DNA of 64,000 nucleotides from Ponticaulis sp. Lineage in GTDB: Bacteria > Pseudomonadota > Alphaproteobacteria > Caulobacterales > Hyphomonadaceae. Position numbers and translations under genes: made by a program. The stretch spans positions 186,001 to 250,000 of the forward strand of contig PBNO01000015.1 in the NCBI GenBank assembly GCA_002723155.1, read 5' to 3'. The notes under the pieces are model-generated. The model was not told the DNA's origin and did no database searches. It saw only the letters and a list, made by a program, of their open reading frames with translations. This document shows positions 35,344-43,222 of this stretch, piece by piece; within the stretch, counting starts at the first letter, position 1; every line of letters starts with the position of its first letter.

Positions 35344-36069
35344 TCAATCAGGTAAAACCGCGTCCAGAACCATAAAGGTTGGGAAGCAGCTATTCTGCTC
35401 ATATTTACGCGGGTTGAGCACTTTCAGTTTCTCTGCGGGCTTTGTCTCATGAATTCCGCGTAGCTGAAAACCCGCTGACAGGATCGGGTTCACGATCTCG
35501 TCAAATGAGCGGTAATAATCATGCACTTCGACAGGTTCGCCGCCAAACCCTTTCCAGACTGCGCTGCACAGGTGTACCCCGAACGCACTCGGCGGCTGAT
35601 ACCATTCGTAAGCGCCCATCGGATGCTGAACAGTCATCACCAGACGTCCTTGCGGCTTTAAGAGGCGCCTAAATTCGGAAAGTGGCACTGACCAGTCACG
35701 AACGTAGTCAATCGCGAGCGATGAGACGACAAGGTCAAAGCTCTGGTCTGCAAGATTGGTAAGTGGCCGCGCGAGGTCAGAGACGAAGCACTTCGCCCTA
35801 TCGGCTGTGGTGCGCTTTGCGATTTCCACCATGTTTGGGCTGACATCAAAAGCCGTAGCGCTGGCCGCGCCTTTATAGAGCAGGTCACGGCTCAGAAAGC
35901 CCGGCCCGCAACCGGCATCAAGAATATGCAGCCCTGCGACGTCGCCAATGACATTCCGAATTGCAGGATGCTCGTTATAGCCGTTCTCCGCCTTGGTTTC
36001 GGCGATGGCAGCATAACGCTCTGCCAGAGCATCATAGGCCGCAAGGGCAATCGGTGCATTGTCTGACAT
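35344..36069 (-). CDS. Class I SAM-dependent methyltransferase
   Basis: A 241-residue Methyltransf_11-type protein: motif I ILDAGCGPGFLSRDL near 50-64, ATAFDVSPNMVEIAK, SFDLVVSSLAIDYVRDW and LLKPQGRLVMTVQHPM. The HPMGAYEWYQPPSAFG stretch and the short C-terminal lobe resemble small-molecule or quinone methyltransferases, but the substrate cannot be assigned. It lies between the DUF3088 gene and arfB. Confidence 0.9.
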   Translation of the reverse strand: MSDNAPIALAAYDALAERYAAIAETKAENGYNEHPAIRNVIGDVAGLHILDAGCGPGFLSRDLLYKGAASATAFDVSPNMVEIAKRTTADRAKCFVSDLARPLTNLADQSFDLVVSSLAIDYVRDWSVPLSEFRRLLKPQGRLVMTVQHPMGAYEWYQPPSAFGVHLCSAVWKGFGGEPVEVHDYYRSFDEIVNPILSAGFQLRGIHETKPAEKLKVLNPRKYEQNSCFPTFMVLDAVLPD

Positions 36070-36092
36070 AAGCGTCCCCCAACCTGTTAAAC

Positions 36093-36446
36093 TTAAGGAT
36101 GTGGCCGCGAAATGCCGTAGCGCCGTGCCATCACCTCAAGCAGGTCATCCTTATCATTCACAAAGTGAACGCCATTGGCTTCTTTCACCGGCAGGCCGTC
36201 TTCAACCGCACCATAGAGCACCAGCGCAGGAAGATTCTGATTGTCCTCGCCCAGCAGATCCACAACGTCTTTGCGAGGTCGGGGCCATTTCAGGCGACGA
36301 ACCTCAATCTTCTCTGCAAGCTCCGGAAAAGCAGACATGACGCCCTCAAGCAGGACGCAATGCTCGCAGTAAAAGAGATCTCCGCCATGCGCGGGATCGG
36401 CATAATCGGTCTGTAGAATGAAAAGCACGTCTTTTGGATCAGACAC
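36093..36446 (-). CDS. DUF3088 family protein (thioredoxin-like)
   Basis: A 117-residue protein with the DUF3088 pattern: FILQTDYADPAHGGDLFYCEHCVLLEGVM split around a CEHC (C-x2-C), then KIEVRRLKWPRPRKDVVDLLGEDNQNLPALVL. The fold resembles glutaredoxin/thioredoxin. Start is chosen as GTG at 36446 because AAGGA lies 8 bases before it; ATG at 36455 and GTG at 36473 are alternatives. Role unknown; it lies directly after glyQ. Confidence 0.85.
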   Translation of the reverse strand: MSDPKDVLFILQTDYADPAHGGDLFYCEHCVLLEGVMSAFPELAEKIEVRRLKWPRPRKDVVDLLGEDNQNLPALVLYGAVEDGLPVKEANGVHFVNDKDDLLEVMARRYGISRPHP

Positions 36447-36502
36447 GGGACGCATCCTTCTTACGGAGTTCACTTTGAGAGCGCTGAAGGACGTGCAGGC
36501 GT

Positions 36503-37399
36503 TTAAGCTGCGCGCTCGTCTTCCTGCTTCGCCCAGAGTTCTGCCGCGCCGCGTGCAAGGTCACGCACACGCGCAATGAACGCCTGACGCTCGGTTGGAG
36601 AGATCGCGCCGCGCGCATCAATCAGGTTAAACGTGTGAGATGCTTTCAGCGCATAGTCATAGGCTGGCAGAGGTTTGCCCGCTTCACGCAGCGCGTTGGA
36701 CTGCATTTCGCAATCAGCGAACCAGCGCTTCAGCATGTCGACATTGGAATGCTCGAAATTGAACGCGGACTGCTGCTTCTCGTTTTCGAGGAACACATCG
36801 CCATAAGAAAGCGGGTTCGGGCTGTCCGGATCGTTGAATGGCAGCTCATAGACATTGTCGACGCCGAAGACATACATTGCGAGGCGCTCAAGACCGTAAG
36901 TCAGCTCACCGGAGACCGGGCGTACATCAAGGCCGCCAACCTGCTGGAAGTATGTGAACTGGCTGACTTCCATACCGTCACACCAGACTTCCCAGCCAAG
37001 GCCCCATGCACCAACGGTCGGGTTTTCCCAGTCATCCTCAACAAAGCGGATATCGTGGATTTCCGGGTCGATACCGATGGCATAAAGGCTCTCAAGATAG
37101 AGATCCTGAATGTTGATCGGGTTCGGCTTCAGAATGACCTGAAACTGGTAGTAATGGCCAAGACGGTTCGGGTTCTCACCATAGCGCGCATCTGCCGGAC
37201 GGCGCGATGGCTGCACATAAGCCGCGTTCCAGTTCTTCGGGCCAAGCGCGCGCAGAACCGTACCAGGATGCAGCGTACCCGCGCCGACTTCCATGTCGTA
37301 AGGCTGCAGAATGGCGCAACCTTTCTCCGCCCAGTATGCCTGAAGCGTGAGAATGATGTCCTGAAAGGATTTCGGTTTGTCTGCGGTTACGATTGCCAT
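36503..37399 (-). CDS. glyQ: Glycyl-tRNA synthetase alpha subunit
   Basis: Catalytic subunit of the bacterial glycyl-tRNA synthetase. The 298 residues show [78 protein letters not shown] and the closing [18 protein letters not shown]. First gene of a leftward run glyQ-DUF3088-methyltransferase-arfB; its partner glyS is about 6.2 kb further along. Confidence 0.98.
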   Translation of the reverse strand: MAIVTADKPKSFQDIILTLQAYWAEKGCAILQPYDMEVGAGTLHPGTVLRALGPKNWNAAYVQPSRRPADARYGENPNRLGHYYQFQVILKPNPINIQDLYLESLYAIGIDPEIHDIRFVEDDWENPTVGAWGLGWEVWCDGMEVSQFTYFQQVGGLDVRPVSGELTYGLERLAMYVFGVDNVYELPFNDPDSPNPLSYGDVFLENEKQQSAFNFEHSNVDMLKRWFADCEMQSNALREAGKPLPAYDYALKASHTFNLIDARGAISPTERQAFIARVRDLARGAAELWAKQEDERAA

Positions 37400-37702
37400 C
37401 TGAGCCTCTGAGAAATTCGCGCGGAAGCTAGCCGCAAGCGCGTGCGGTTACAAGGCCTGATCTTAGCGGCGCGGCAACGCATGCAATGCCCGCCATGGCG
37501 CGGTCTGGTGATACACGCTGCCCGCATAGCCTTAACATTAGGCACAATCTTTTTGTGATGAAAGAAATAGCGGCACACTTTCCCTTAAACACGCCAAACG
37601 TGTTGCGCTGCAGCAGGTTTGGGCGCCGACTTCTAGTCACTTCGCGGGACATTTCTTTTTCAGCTTGATCGTCGCCCGCGCAACTACTCGCAGGGAAGCA
37701 TC
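37400..37702. other. Divergent promoter region (303 bp, no gene)
   Basis: Separates glyQ from the exported aminotransferase. It holds a small inverted repeat AACACG / CGTGTT at 37588-37604 and GGGA before the aminotransferase start. No open frame with a ribosome site was found. Confidence 0.5.
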
Positions 37703-38872
37703 ATGTCAGATATCAACACCGAAATCCTGAACGGCATTTCACGCCGCTCCTGGCTCAAAATGGCCGGCATTGGCGCGGGCGCAGCCGGCATTGGTCTGCT
37801 CTCGGGCTGCTCGCAGGCAACAGCCGATACAGAAACCGTAGCTGCCGTCGCGCCCGATCCGGACGCATTGGCCATCATGTCTTCGAACGAAAACCCGTTC
37901 GGCCCGTCACCTATGGCGATGGAAGCCATGCGCGCGGAGGTCGGCAATATCTACCGCTACTCCGGCCCGCTGCTTCAGGAATTCGGCGAGATGATCGCTG
38001 AACGTGAAGGCGTTTCACCTGATCAGGTTCTGATCACCAACGGCTCAACGCCGCTGCTCGCTGCCTACTCACAATGGGCCACCATGAATGACAAGACAGT
38101 CCTGACCTCCGCTGTCACCTATGAAGGCGTGCCACGCGTGGCAGAGGCCTATGGTACAAATGTCATTTATACGCCGCTCGACGCAGATCTCGGCTATGAC
38201 ATGGCTGCCATCGAAGCGCAGGTTGCGCCGGGTATGGCTGTCTATCTGTGTAACCCGAACAACCCGACGGGCCGCACGATTGATCCGGTCGTGCTGGACG
38301 CCTTCGTCGATTCAGTGTCCGCGCAGGGCATCCCGGTCTTCATCGACGAAGCCTATCTGGACATGTCTGAAGACTATCCAGCTGGCGTGATGACGAAATA
38401 TGTGCAGATGGGCCGTCCGGTTATCGTCGCCCGCACCTTCTCAAAAATCTATGCCATGGCTGGTCAGCGCATTGGCTATGCGCTCATGCCTGCGGATATG
38501 GCGATGGAATGGCGCGGCTATGGGCATCTCTCCAGCGTGAACCATCTCGGCCTTGTCGCGGCTAAAGCGTCACTTCTGGATACAGCCTATTTCGAAGAAA
38601 TGCGCGCCAAAACGAAAGCCGGTCGCGACCGGCTCATCGCTATGGCTGCAGACCTAGGCCGCCCGATTGCGCCAAATCCACAAGGCAGCTTCATTTATAT
38701 GGATACCGGCATGAGCAATGCCGAATTTGCCAGCCAGATGCTCGACCGCGGCGTTCGTGTCGTGGGCAATCGCTGGACGGACCTGCCGCAATGGACACGC
38801 ATTTGCGTCGGCCTCGATCATGAGATCGATAAATGCCACGCCGCGGCGGCCGACATTCTTACCGCGATCTGA
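37703..38872 (+). CDS. Tat-exported lipoprotein-type PLP aminotransferase (histidinol-phosphate aminotransferase-like)
   Basis: A 389-residue class I/II aminotransferase with an export signal. Residues 1-36 contain a twin-arginine motif (SRRSWLK), a hydrophobic stretch and a lipobox LLSGC (Cys36), so it should be folded with PLP in the cytoplasm, exported by Tat and lipidated. The enzyme domain is complete: SSNENPFGPSP, NPNNPTG at 184-190, Asp215 in IDEAYLD and the Schiff-base Lys248 in ARTFSKIYAMAGQRIGY. Closest in feel to HisC-like enzymes, but a periplasmic place excludes a histidine-synthesis role. A T-tailed terminator follows. Confidence 0.9.
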   Translation: MSDINTEILNGISRRSWLKMAGIGAGAAGIGLLSGCSQATADTETVAAVAPDPDALAIMSSNENPFGPSPMAMEAMRAEVGNIYRYSGPLLQEFGEMIAEREGVSPDQVLITNGSTPLLAAYSQWATMNDKTVLTSAVTYEGVPRVAEAYGTNVIYTPLDADLGYDMAAIEAQVAPGMAVYLCNPNNPTGRTIDPVVLDAFVDSVSAQGIPVFIDEAYLDMSEDYPAGVMTKYVQMGRPVIVARTFSKIYAMAGQRIGYALMPADMAMEWRGYGHLSSVNHLGLVAAKASLLDTAYFEEMRAKTKAGRDRLIAMAADLGRPIAPNPQGSFIYMDTGMSNAEFASQMLDRGVRVVGNRWTDLPQWTRICVGLDHEIDKCHAAAADILTAI

Positions 38873-38896
38873 TTTTCCAGCGATCCCCATGTATCT

Positions 38897-38924
38897 GGAC
38901 GGGCTCACGGGCCCGTCCTTTTTT
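38897..38924 (+). terminator. Rho-independent terminator after the aminotransferase gene
   Basis: GGACGGGC / GCCCGTCC around a 6-base loop, then six T at 38919-38924. Confidence 0.92.
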
Positions 38925-38929
38925 ATGGG

Positions 38930-39055
38930 CTAATGGTCAAGCGAACGCGCCGAACCGCCAAAGATTGCACGATAGATTTTCGGATGCCCGAGCATAGCGA
39001 TGACCAGGCCCAATATCAGGCCTGAAATCAGCAGGAATGCGAACATCGTCTGCAT
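38930..39055 (-). CDS. Small single-span membrane protein, 41 residues
   Basis: Frame ATG (39055) to TAG (38930). AAGGAG lies 7 bases before the start. The product is one membrane helix (FAFLLISGLILGLVIAML) followed by a basic, polar tail (GHPKIYRAIFGGSARSLDH). It is 58 bases downstream of the trmN6-like gene on the same strand, so probably the last gene of that operon, and it ends beside the terminator of the convergent gene. Confidence 0.65.
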   Translation of the reverse strand: MQTMFAFLLISGLILGLVIAMLGHPKIYRAIFGGSARSLDH

Positions 39056-39113
39056 GGAGCTTCTCCTTCTATGGGAAAGCTAAGCAGACGCATTGGGTCA
39101 GAATAAGGCAGGT

Positions 39114-39854
39114 CTAAACCCAATCGAGCGGCGCACCGCCGAGAACCGCAGCCGCCCTTTCGGTATAATCCTGCACGCCTTTGGCCTTATGCATGATCAA
39201 TCCTTCGTGAAGCACAGTCTCCCCGCGCTTAAGGCCTTTACGGGCTGTCACGATCACGCGTTTGGCAGGTTCACCCGGCGCGGACCTCACCGGCAGGATT
39301 TCGATCTGCCCGGACCGGCTCATCAGATAGGCCAGAATGTCACCCAGCACCCCGGCGCGGTGGATCAGCGTAATCCGGCCCTTCGGCTTCGTGACGAACA
39401 GCATCTTCTTCAACCAGTCATTCAAGGGCACCTCTGCCATGTAGGCATGCGTGCGCCCTTCATGCGTTGAGGTTATGCGCCCGGGCTCGAAATATGGCGG
39501 GTTGGACATGACCTGATCGAACCGGTTCTCCCAATCTGCCGGAATGGTAGACACGTCCTGCTCAGCGATGCTCACACGATCAGACAAGCCATTAGCCTCA
39601 ATGCCTTGCTTTGCCAGAGGCACCATCACAGCATCACGCTCCAGCCCGACAAACTCTGCTTCGGCGAGGCGCCACGCCGCAGGAAAGAGCGCACCGCCCG
39701 CACCGCATCCCATATCCAGAATGCGCTGCCCTTTGCGCCCGGACAGGCTTGCGGCAAGCAGAATGGCATCCAGCCCCGCTCTATAGCCCTTTTCCGGCTG
39801 AAAAATACGGACCTGCTCGTTGAGCAACCAGTCCTCGGTCACAAGCGACATCAT
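39114..39854 (-). CDS. TrmN6-like N6-adenine methyltransferase
   Basis: A 246-residue methyltransferase with motif I ILDMGCGAGGALFPAAW and motif IV NPPYF, the order and spacing of the YfiC/TrmN6 group that methylates A37 of tRNA1(Val). The N-terminus EQVRIFQPEKGYRAGLDAILLA is the family's typical start. Its ATG overlaps the stop of the DUF2007 gene (ATGA). The exact substrate is inferred. Confidence 0.9.
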   Translation of the reverse strand: MMSLVTEDWLLNEQVRIFQPEKGYRAGLDAILLAASLSGRKGQRILDMGCGAGGALFPAAWRLAEAEFVGLERDAVMVPLAKQGIEANGLSDRVSIAEQDVSTIPADWENRFDQVMSNPPYFEPGRITSTHEGRTHAYMAEVPLNDWLKKMLFVTKPKGRITLIHRAGVLGDILAYLMSRSGQIEILPVRSAPGEPAKRVIVTARKGLKRGETVLHEGLIMHKAKGVQDYTERAAAVLGGAPLDWV

Positions 39855-40060
39855 TCGCCCTTCAATACGTCTTCGATCAGCGCCAGCGCAGCTGCTTTAT
39901 CTTCTGAGAATACCAGCACGCGCCTTGGTATTGCCCCGATAGACCCTTCCATGCCGCTCGTGAAGCCATCCAGCACAACATGCTCAATACCGGCTTCAGT
40001 GAGACGCGTATCAATGACAGACAACTCTACGGCGTTATTCGTTCGGATTATTTCTTCCAA
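39851..40060 (-). CDS. DUF2007 domain protein
   Basis: A 69-residue protein covering the whole DUF2007 domain: MEEIIRTNNAVELSVIDTRL, then GIEHVVLDGFTSG and PRRVLVFSEDKAAALALIED. The TTG at 40060 is chosen because it matches the usual N-terminus of the family and AAGGA lies about 10 bases before it; a much longer frame upstream has no family support. The family is thought to be a small signal-transduction or PII-like domain. Coupled to the trmN6-like gene by ATGA; divergent from the polyprenyl synthase gene. Confidence 0.85.
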   Translation of the reverse strand: MEEIIRTNNAVELSVIDTRLTEAGIEHVVLDGFTSGMEGSIGAIPRRVLVFSEDKAAALALIEDVLKGE

Positions 40061-40215
40061 GCGTTTGCTTTTCCTTTTGATCTGGGCCAAGAGGTTTTCC
40101 GATCGCAAATCTTCGTAGAAGATGGCGGCGGAGTGACGCGGAGAGGATGACAGCTCTTTGTTTCGTTGGGAAGAACGCCCTATATCTGGGGTGAGTAGTA
40201 AAAAGGTTTTGATCC

Positions 40216-41226
40216 TTGGACGCCACGCCATTGAAAATTGATTCCGCCAACGCTTTCCAGACACTCTCCGGACTTCTGGACGATGACGTCGCCGCCGTAG
40301 AAGCGCTTCTGACGGAGCGCGCAGCGAGCCCTGTTTCTGTCATCCCTAATCTCTCCGGCTATATTGTTTCTGCTGGCGGCAAACGTCTGCGTCCTCTGAT
40401 CACGCTTGCTGCGGCGAAAGCCTGCGGCGCGACTGATATGACCCCGGTCCACTGCCTGGCGGCGGCCGTTGAGTTTATTCACACAGCGACCCTGCTTCAC
40501 GACGATGTCGTAGACGAATCCGATCTGCGCCGCGGCAAGCCGGCTGCGAAGAATGTCTGGGGTAATTCTGCCAGCATTCTGGTTGGCGACTTCCTGTTCG
40601 CACGCGCTTTCACGCTGATGGTTGAGACAGGCCGCCTCTCGGTTCTGGATATCCTCTCCAACGCGTCCAGCATCATCGCTGAAGGCGAAGTTCACCAGCT
40701 CGCCGTGATGGGCCAGCTGGACCTTCCGACAGAAGAATACCTTCGCATTATCGAGGCCAAGACAGCCGCACTGTTCGAGGCAGCGTCAGAATCAGGCGCG
40801 GTCTGCGCCGATGCGCCGGAAGAACAGGTTCGCGCAATGCAGGCTTACGGCAAGAACCTCGGCCTCGCCTTCCAGCTCGTTGATGACGCGCTTGATTATG
40901 GCGGAACGACCTCTGTTATCGGCAAATCAGTCGGCGACGATTTCCGCGAATGCAAAATCACGCTCCCAATCGTTATCGCGCGCCGCCGTGGCAGCGCCGA
41001 CGACAAAGTCTTCTGGGATCGTGCGCTTAACCCTGAAACTCAGGAAGACAGCGATCTGGCGCACGCCATCCATCTGATCCGCTCCACTGGCGCGGCGAAG
41101 GACACGCTGGCCGAAGCCCGCTCATACGTAGAGATTGCCAAGAAGTCGCTGCAGGCTTTGCCAGCTTCGCCTTATCGCGACGCTCTGTCGTCACTGGCTG
41201 ATTTCTGCGTCGACCGCGCTTACTGA
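40216..41226 (+). CDS. ispB: Polyprenyl diphosphate synthase (octa/decaprenyl, ubiquinone side chain)
   Basis: Trans-prenyltransferase that makes the long isoprenoid tail of ubiquinone. The 336 residues carry the first Asp-rich motif LLHDDVVDESDLRRG near 95-109 and the second in FQLVDDALDYGG near 222-233, with GGKRLRPLITLAAA near the start. Small residues before the first motif fit a long product; chain length cannot be set by eye. TTG start, AAAGG 9 bases before. Overlaps the convergent glycosyltransferase gene by 7 bases at the ends. Confidence 0.93.
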   Translation: MDATPLKIDSANAFQTLSGLLDDDVAAVEALLTERAASPVSVIPNLSGYIVSAGGKRLRPLITLAAAKACGATDMTPVHCLAAAVEFIHTATLLHDDVVDESDLRRGKPAAKNVWGNSASILVGDFLFARAFTLMVETGRLSVLDILSNASSIIAEGEVHQLAVMGQLDLPTEEYLRIIEAKTAALFEAASESGAVCADAPEEQVRAMQAYGKNLGLAFQLVDDALDYGGTTSVIGKSVGDDFRECKITLPIVIARRRGSADDKVFWDRALNPETQEDSDLAHAIHLIRSTGAAKDTLAEARSYVEIAKKSLQALPASPYRDALSSLADFCVDRAY

Positions 41227-42266
41227 TTGTCCTGCTCGAGGTAACCGTTCTCGAGGGCTGACGCTCTGATCTTGCGATTGATCACGTAGAGAATCGCAAG
41301 CAGGAGCGAGAAGCCGACAAGTGCGCCGCCCACCGGAAACACGAGTGACAGGCCAGCGATCAGTGCGCCGTGCACACTCACCCAAACGTAAATCCACGCG
41401 GTCAGAGGCTGTGAAACTCTTGCCTTCAGCATGATCTGATAGACGTGCTCGCGATGCGGCTGCATCAGGTTTCGCTTACGCTGGAAACGCCAGATGAGCG
41501 TCAGAAGCACGTCCGCCAGAAACGCAATGAAAAGAGATGGCGCAATCCAGACCGAACTATGTGTGCGATCCACCCAGATGAGCACCAGCCCAGCCAGATA
41601 GAAGCCGACAAACAGCGCGCCCGCATCACCTGCGAAGAGCTTGCCGCGTCCATTCCAGAACAACAGGCCAAACAGTCCGCCAAGCAGGATGAGTGAGCAG
41701 GCGAGAATATCGTACTCGCCGGTGACGGCTGACAGGAAGGCAAGCGCTGTCGCGATTACGGCTGAAGAGCCCATAGCGAGGCCATCAGACCCGTCCATGA
41801 AGTTCACGGCGTTAGTTGTCACGATAAGCCAGGCAGCAGACCCGATCATTCCTATGACAAAGCCCGTCTCCCAGCTGTGGCGACCAAGGTCGAAATACCC
41901 AACACGCACCCCCAGCCAGGCTACGGCAAGCGCCAGAATGAGCTGAGCAACGAGCTTTGGTAAAGCGGGCAACGCCACCAGATCGTCCCAGACGCCCATG
42001 ACGAACATGTAGAGGGCACCCGCGAGCAGAACGAATACGGGAATGTTCCGCCATTCCGGGTTTAGCAGAAGCACAAGAACAGTGAGAGGCACCACAGTGA
42101 AGAACACCGCAATGCCGCCAGAGGTCGGCATCGCCTTCGCCTGATCTTTTCTGTCGCCATCGGGCGCATCACGCGGACCAATACGGATCAGTAGAGCACC
42201 AAGCAGCGCAGCCAGCGGTATCGCAGCGAGCGCAGAAATCAGAGGCAATGTCAGAAACTCAGGCAT
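41220..42266 (-). CDS. Polyprenyl-phosphate sugar-1-phosphate transferase (MraY/WecA family)
   Basis: A polytopic inner-membrane protein of 348 residues with about ten helices. Family motifs: KAMPTSGGIAVF near the N-terminus, NFMDGSDGLAMGSS with the catalytic Asp residues, FWNGRGKLFAGDAGALFVGF and QPHREHVYQIML (the HIHH-like loop). It is not MraY itself by sequence feel but a WecA/TagO/WbpL-type enzyme starting O-antigen or exopolysaccharide synthesis. No other sugar-polymer gene is close. Confidence 0.9.
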   Translation of the reverse strand: MPEFLTLPLISALAAIPLAALLGALLIRIGPRDAPDGDRKDQAKAMPTSGGIAVFFTVVPLTVLVLLLNPEWRNIPVFVLLAGALYMFVMGVWDDLVALPALPKLVAQLILALAVAWLGVRVGYFDLGRHSWETGFVIGMIGSAAWLIVTTNAVNFMDGSDGLAMGSSAVIATALAFLSAVTGEYDILACSLILLGGLFGLLFWNGRGKLFAGDAGALFVGFYLAGLVLIWVDRTHSSVWIAPSLFIAFLADVLLTLIWRFQRKRNLMQPHREHVYQIMLKARVSQPLTAWIYVWVSVHGALIAGLSLVFPVGGALVGFSLLLAILYVINRKIRASALENGYLEQDNQ

Positions 42267-42301
42267 AACAACCCCATAGAACCCTTTTTGCTGTACGCAG
42301 C

Positions 42302-43222
42302 TTAGACTAAGAGGTCAAACCCGGCAGCGCCGAGTTTCGTCTCTGCCACCCAGAATGTCGGGGATTGATCACGGATGACACTCGCCGCATGGCGAGCCGC
42401 CTGCTCATCCGCGAACAGCGCAAAGCACGTGGCACCGGAACCGGACATTGCGACGAACCGGGCCCCGGTTACCGCCTGAAGACGCTCGAGCAGGTCGCCG
42501 ATCTCCGGATGACGCGCGATTGCTGGCGCCTGAAGATCATTCCGGTATCCAGAACGCAACGACGCGAGATACGCCTGACCACCTGATCCGGCTGGTGGCT
42601 CGCATTCGGAAAACGGCGGCGCATCATCCAATTCGTCAAAAGCCCTGAAGACCGGCCCCGTCGGGCACGCAATCGGCAGCGTCACCAACACTGCAGGAAA
42701 TTCGGGCGGCAGCGTCCGAAGCGCCTCGATACAATCGCCGTCACCACGCATGAGGACAGGCTCACCGGCGACGCAGGCAGGCACATCACCGCCAAGCGGA
42801 ACAGACATCGTCATGAGCTCTTCGACACTCAAGCCAAGCTCAAAGACATGATTGAGAAGCCGAAGGGTTGCGGCCGCATCAGATGATCCGCCACCAATGC
42901 CGGCAGCAATTGGGAGATGCTTTTCGAGCGTAAGGATGCCCTTGAAAGTGACGCCCATCTTTTGAGACAGTAGACGCGCAGCTCTAAGCACAAGGTTATC
43001 TTCGTCAGCGCCAAGCATCGCATCGTCCATGCCCGGACCGGACACGTTCAGGCGCAACGCTTCATCAGATGGTGCAAAATGCAGGCGGTCTGCGGCGCGC
43101 GCGTCTGCAAACACGACGAGACTATCGAGTGGATGCCGCCCGTCGCTACGCACCGGGCCGACATGGAGATATAGATTGACCTTGGCAGGTGCAGAGATGC
43201 TTGCCGGTTTCACCCCGATCAT
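42302..43222 (-). CDS. ispE: 4-diphosphocytidyl-2-C-methyl-D-erythritol kinase
   Basis: GHMP kinase of the non-mevalonate isoprenoid pathway. The 306 residues have SAPAKVNLYLHVGPVRSDGRH at the start, the ATP loop PIAAGIGGGSSDAAATLRLL near 103-122 and MSGSGATCFALF near the end. Its ATG overlaps the stop of the TPR lipoprotein gene (ATGA), an arrangement common in alphaproteobacteria. Confidence 0.96.
   Translation of the reverse strand: MIGVKPASISAPAKVNLYLHVGPVRSDGRHPLDSLVVFADARAADRLHFAPSDEALRLNVSGPGMDDAMLGADEDNLVLRAARLLSQKMGVTFKGILTLEKHLPIAAGIGGGSSDAAATLRLLNHVFELGLSVEELMTMSVPLGGDVPACVAGEPVLMRGDGDCIEALRTLPPEFPAVLVTLPIACPTGPVFRAFDELDDAPPFSECEPPAGSGGQAYLASLRSGYRNDLQAPAIARHPEIGDLLERLQAVTGARFVAMSGSGATCFALFADEQAARHAASVIRDQSPTFWVAETKLGAAGFDLLV

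Noticed and set aside
37486..37668. 60-codon plus-strand frame between glyQ and the aminotransferase
   Set aside because: No ribosome site and no structure; covers a divergent promoter region.
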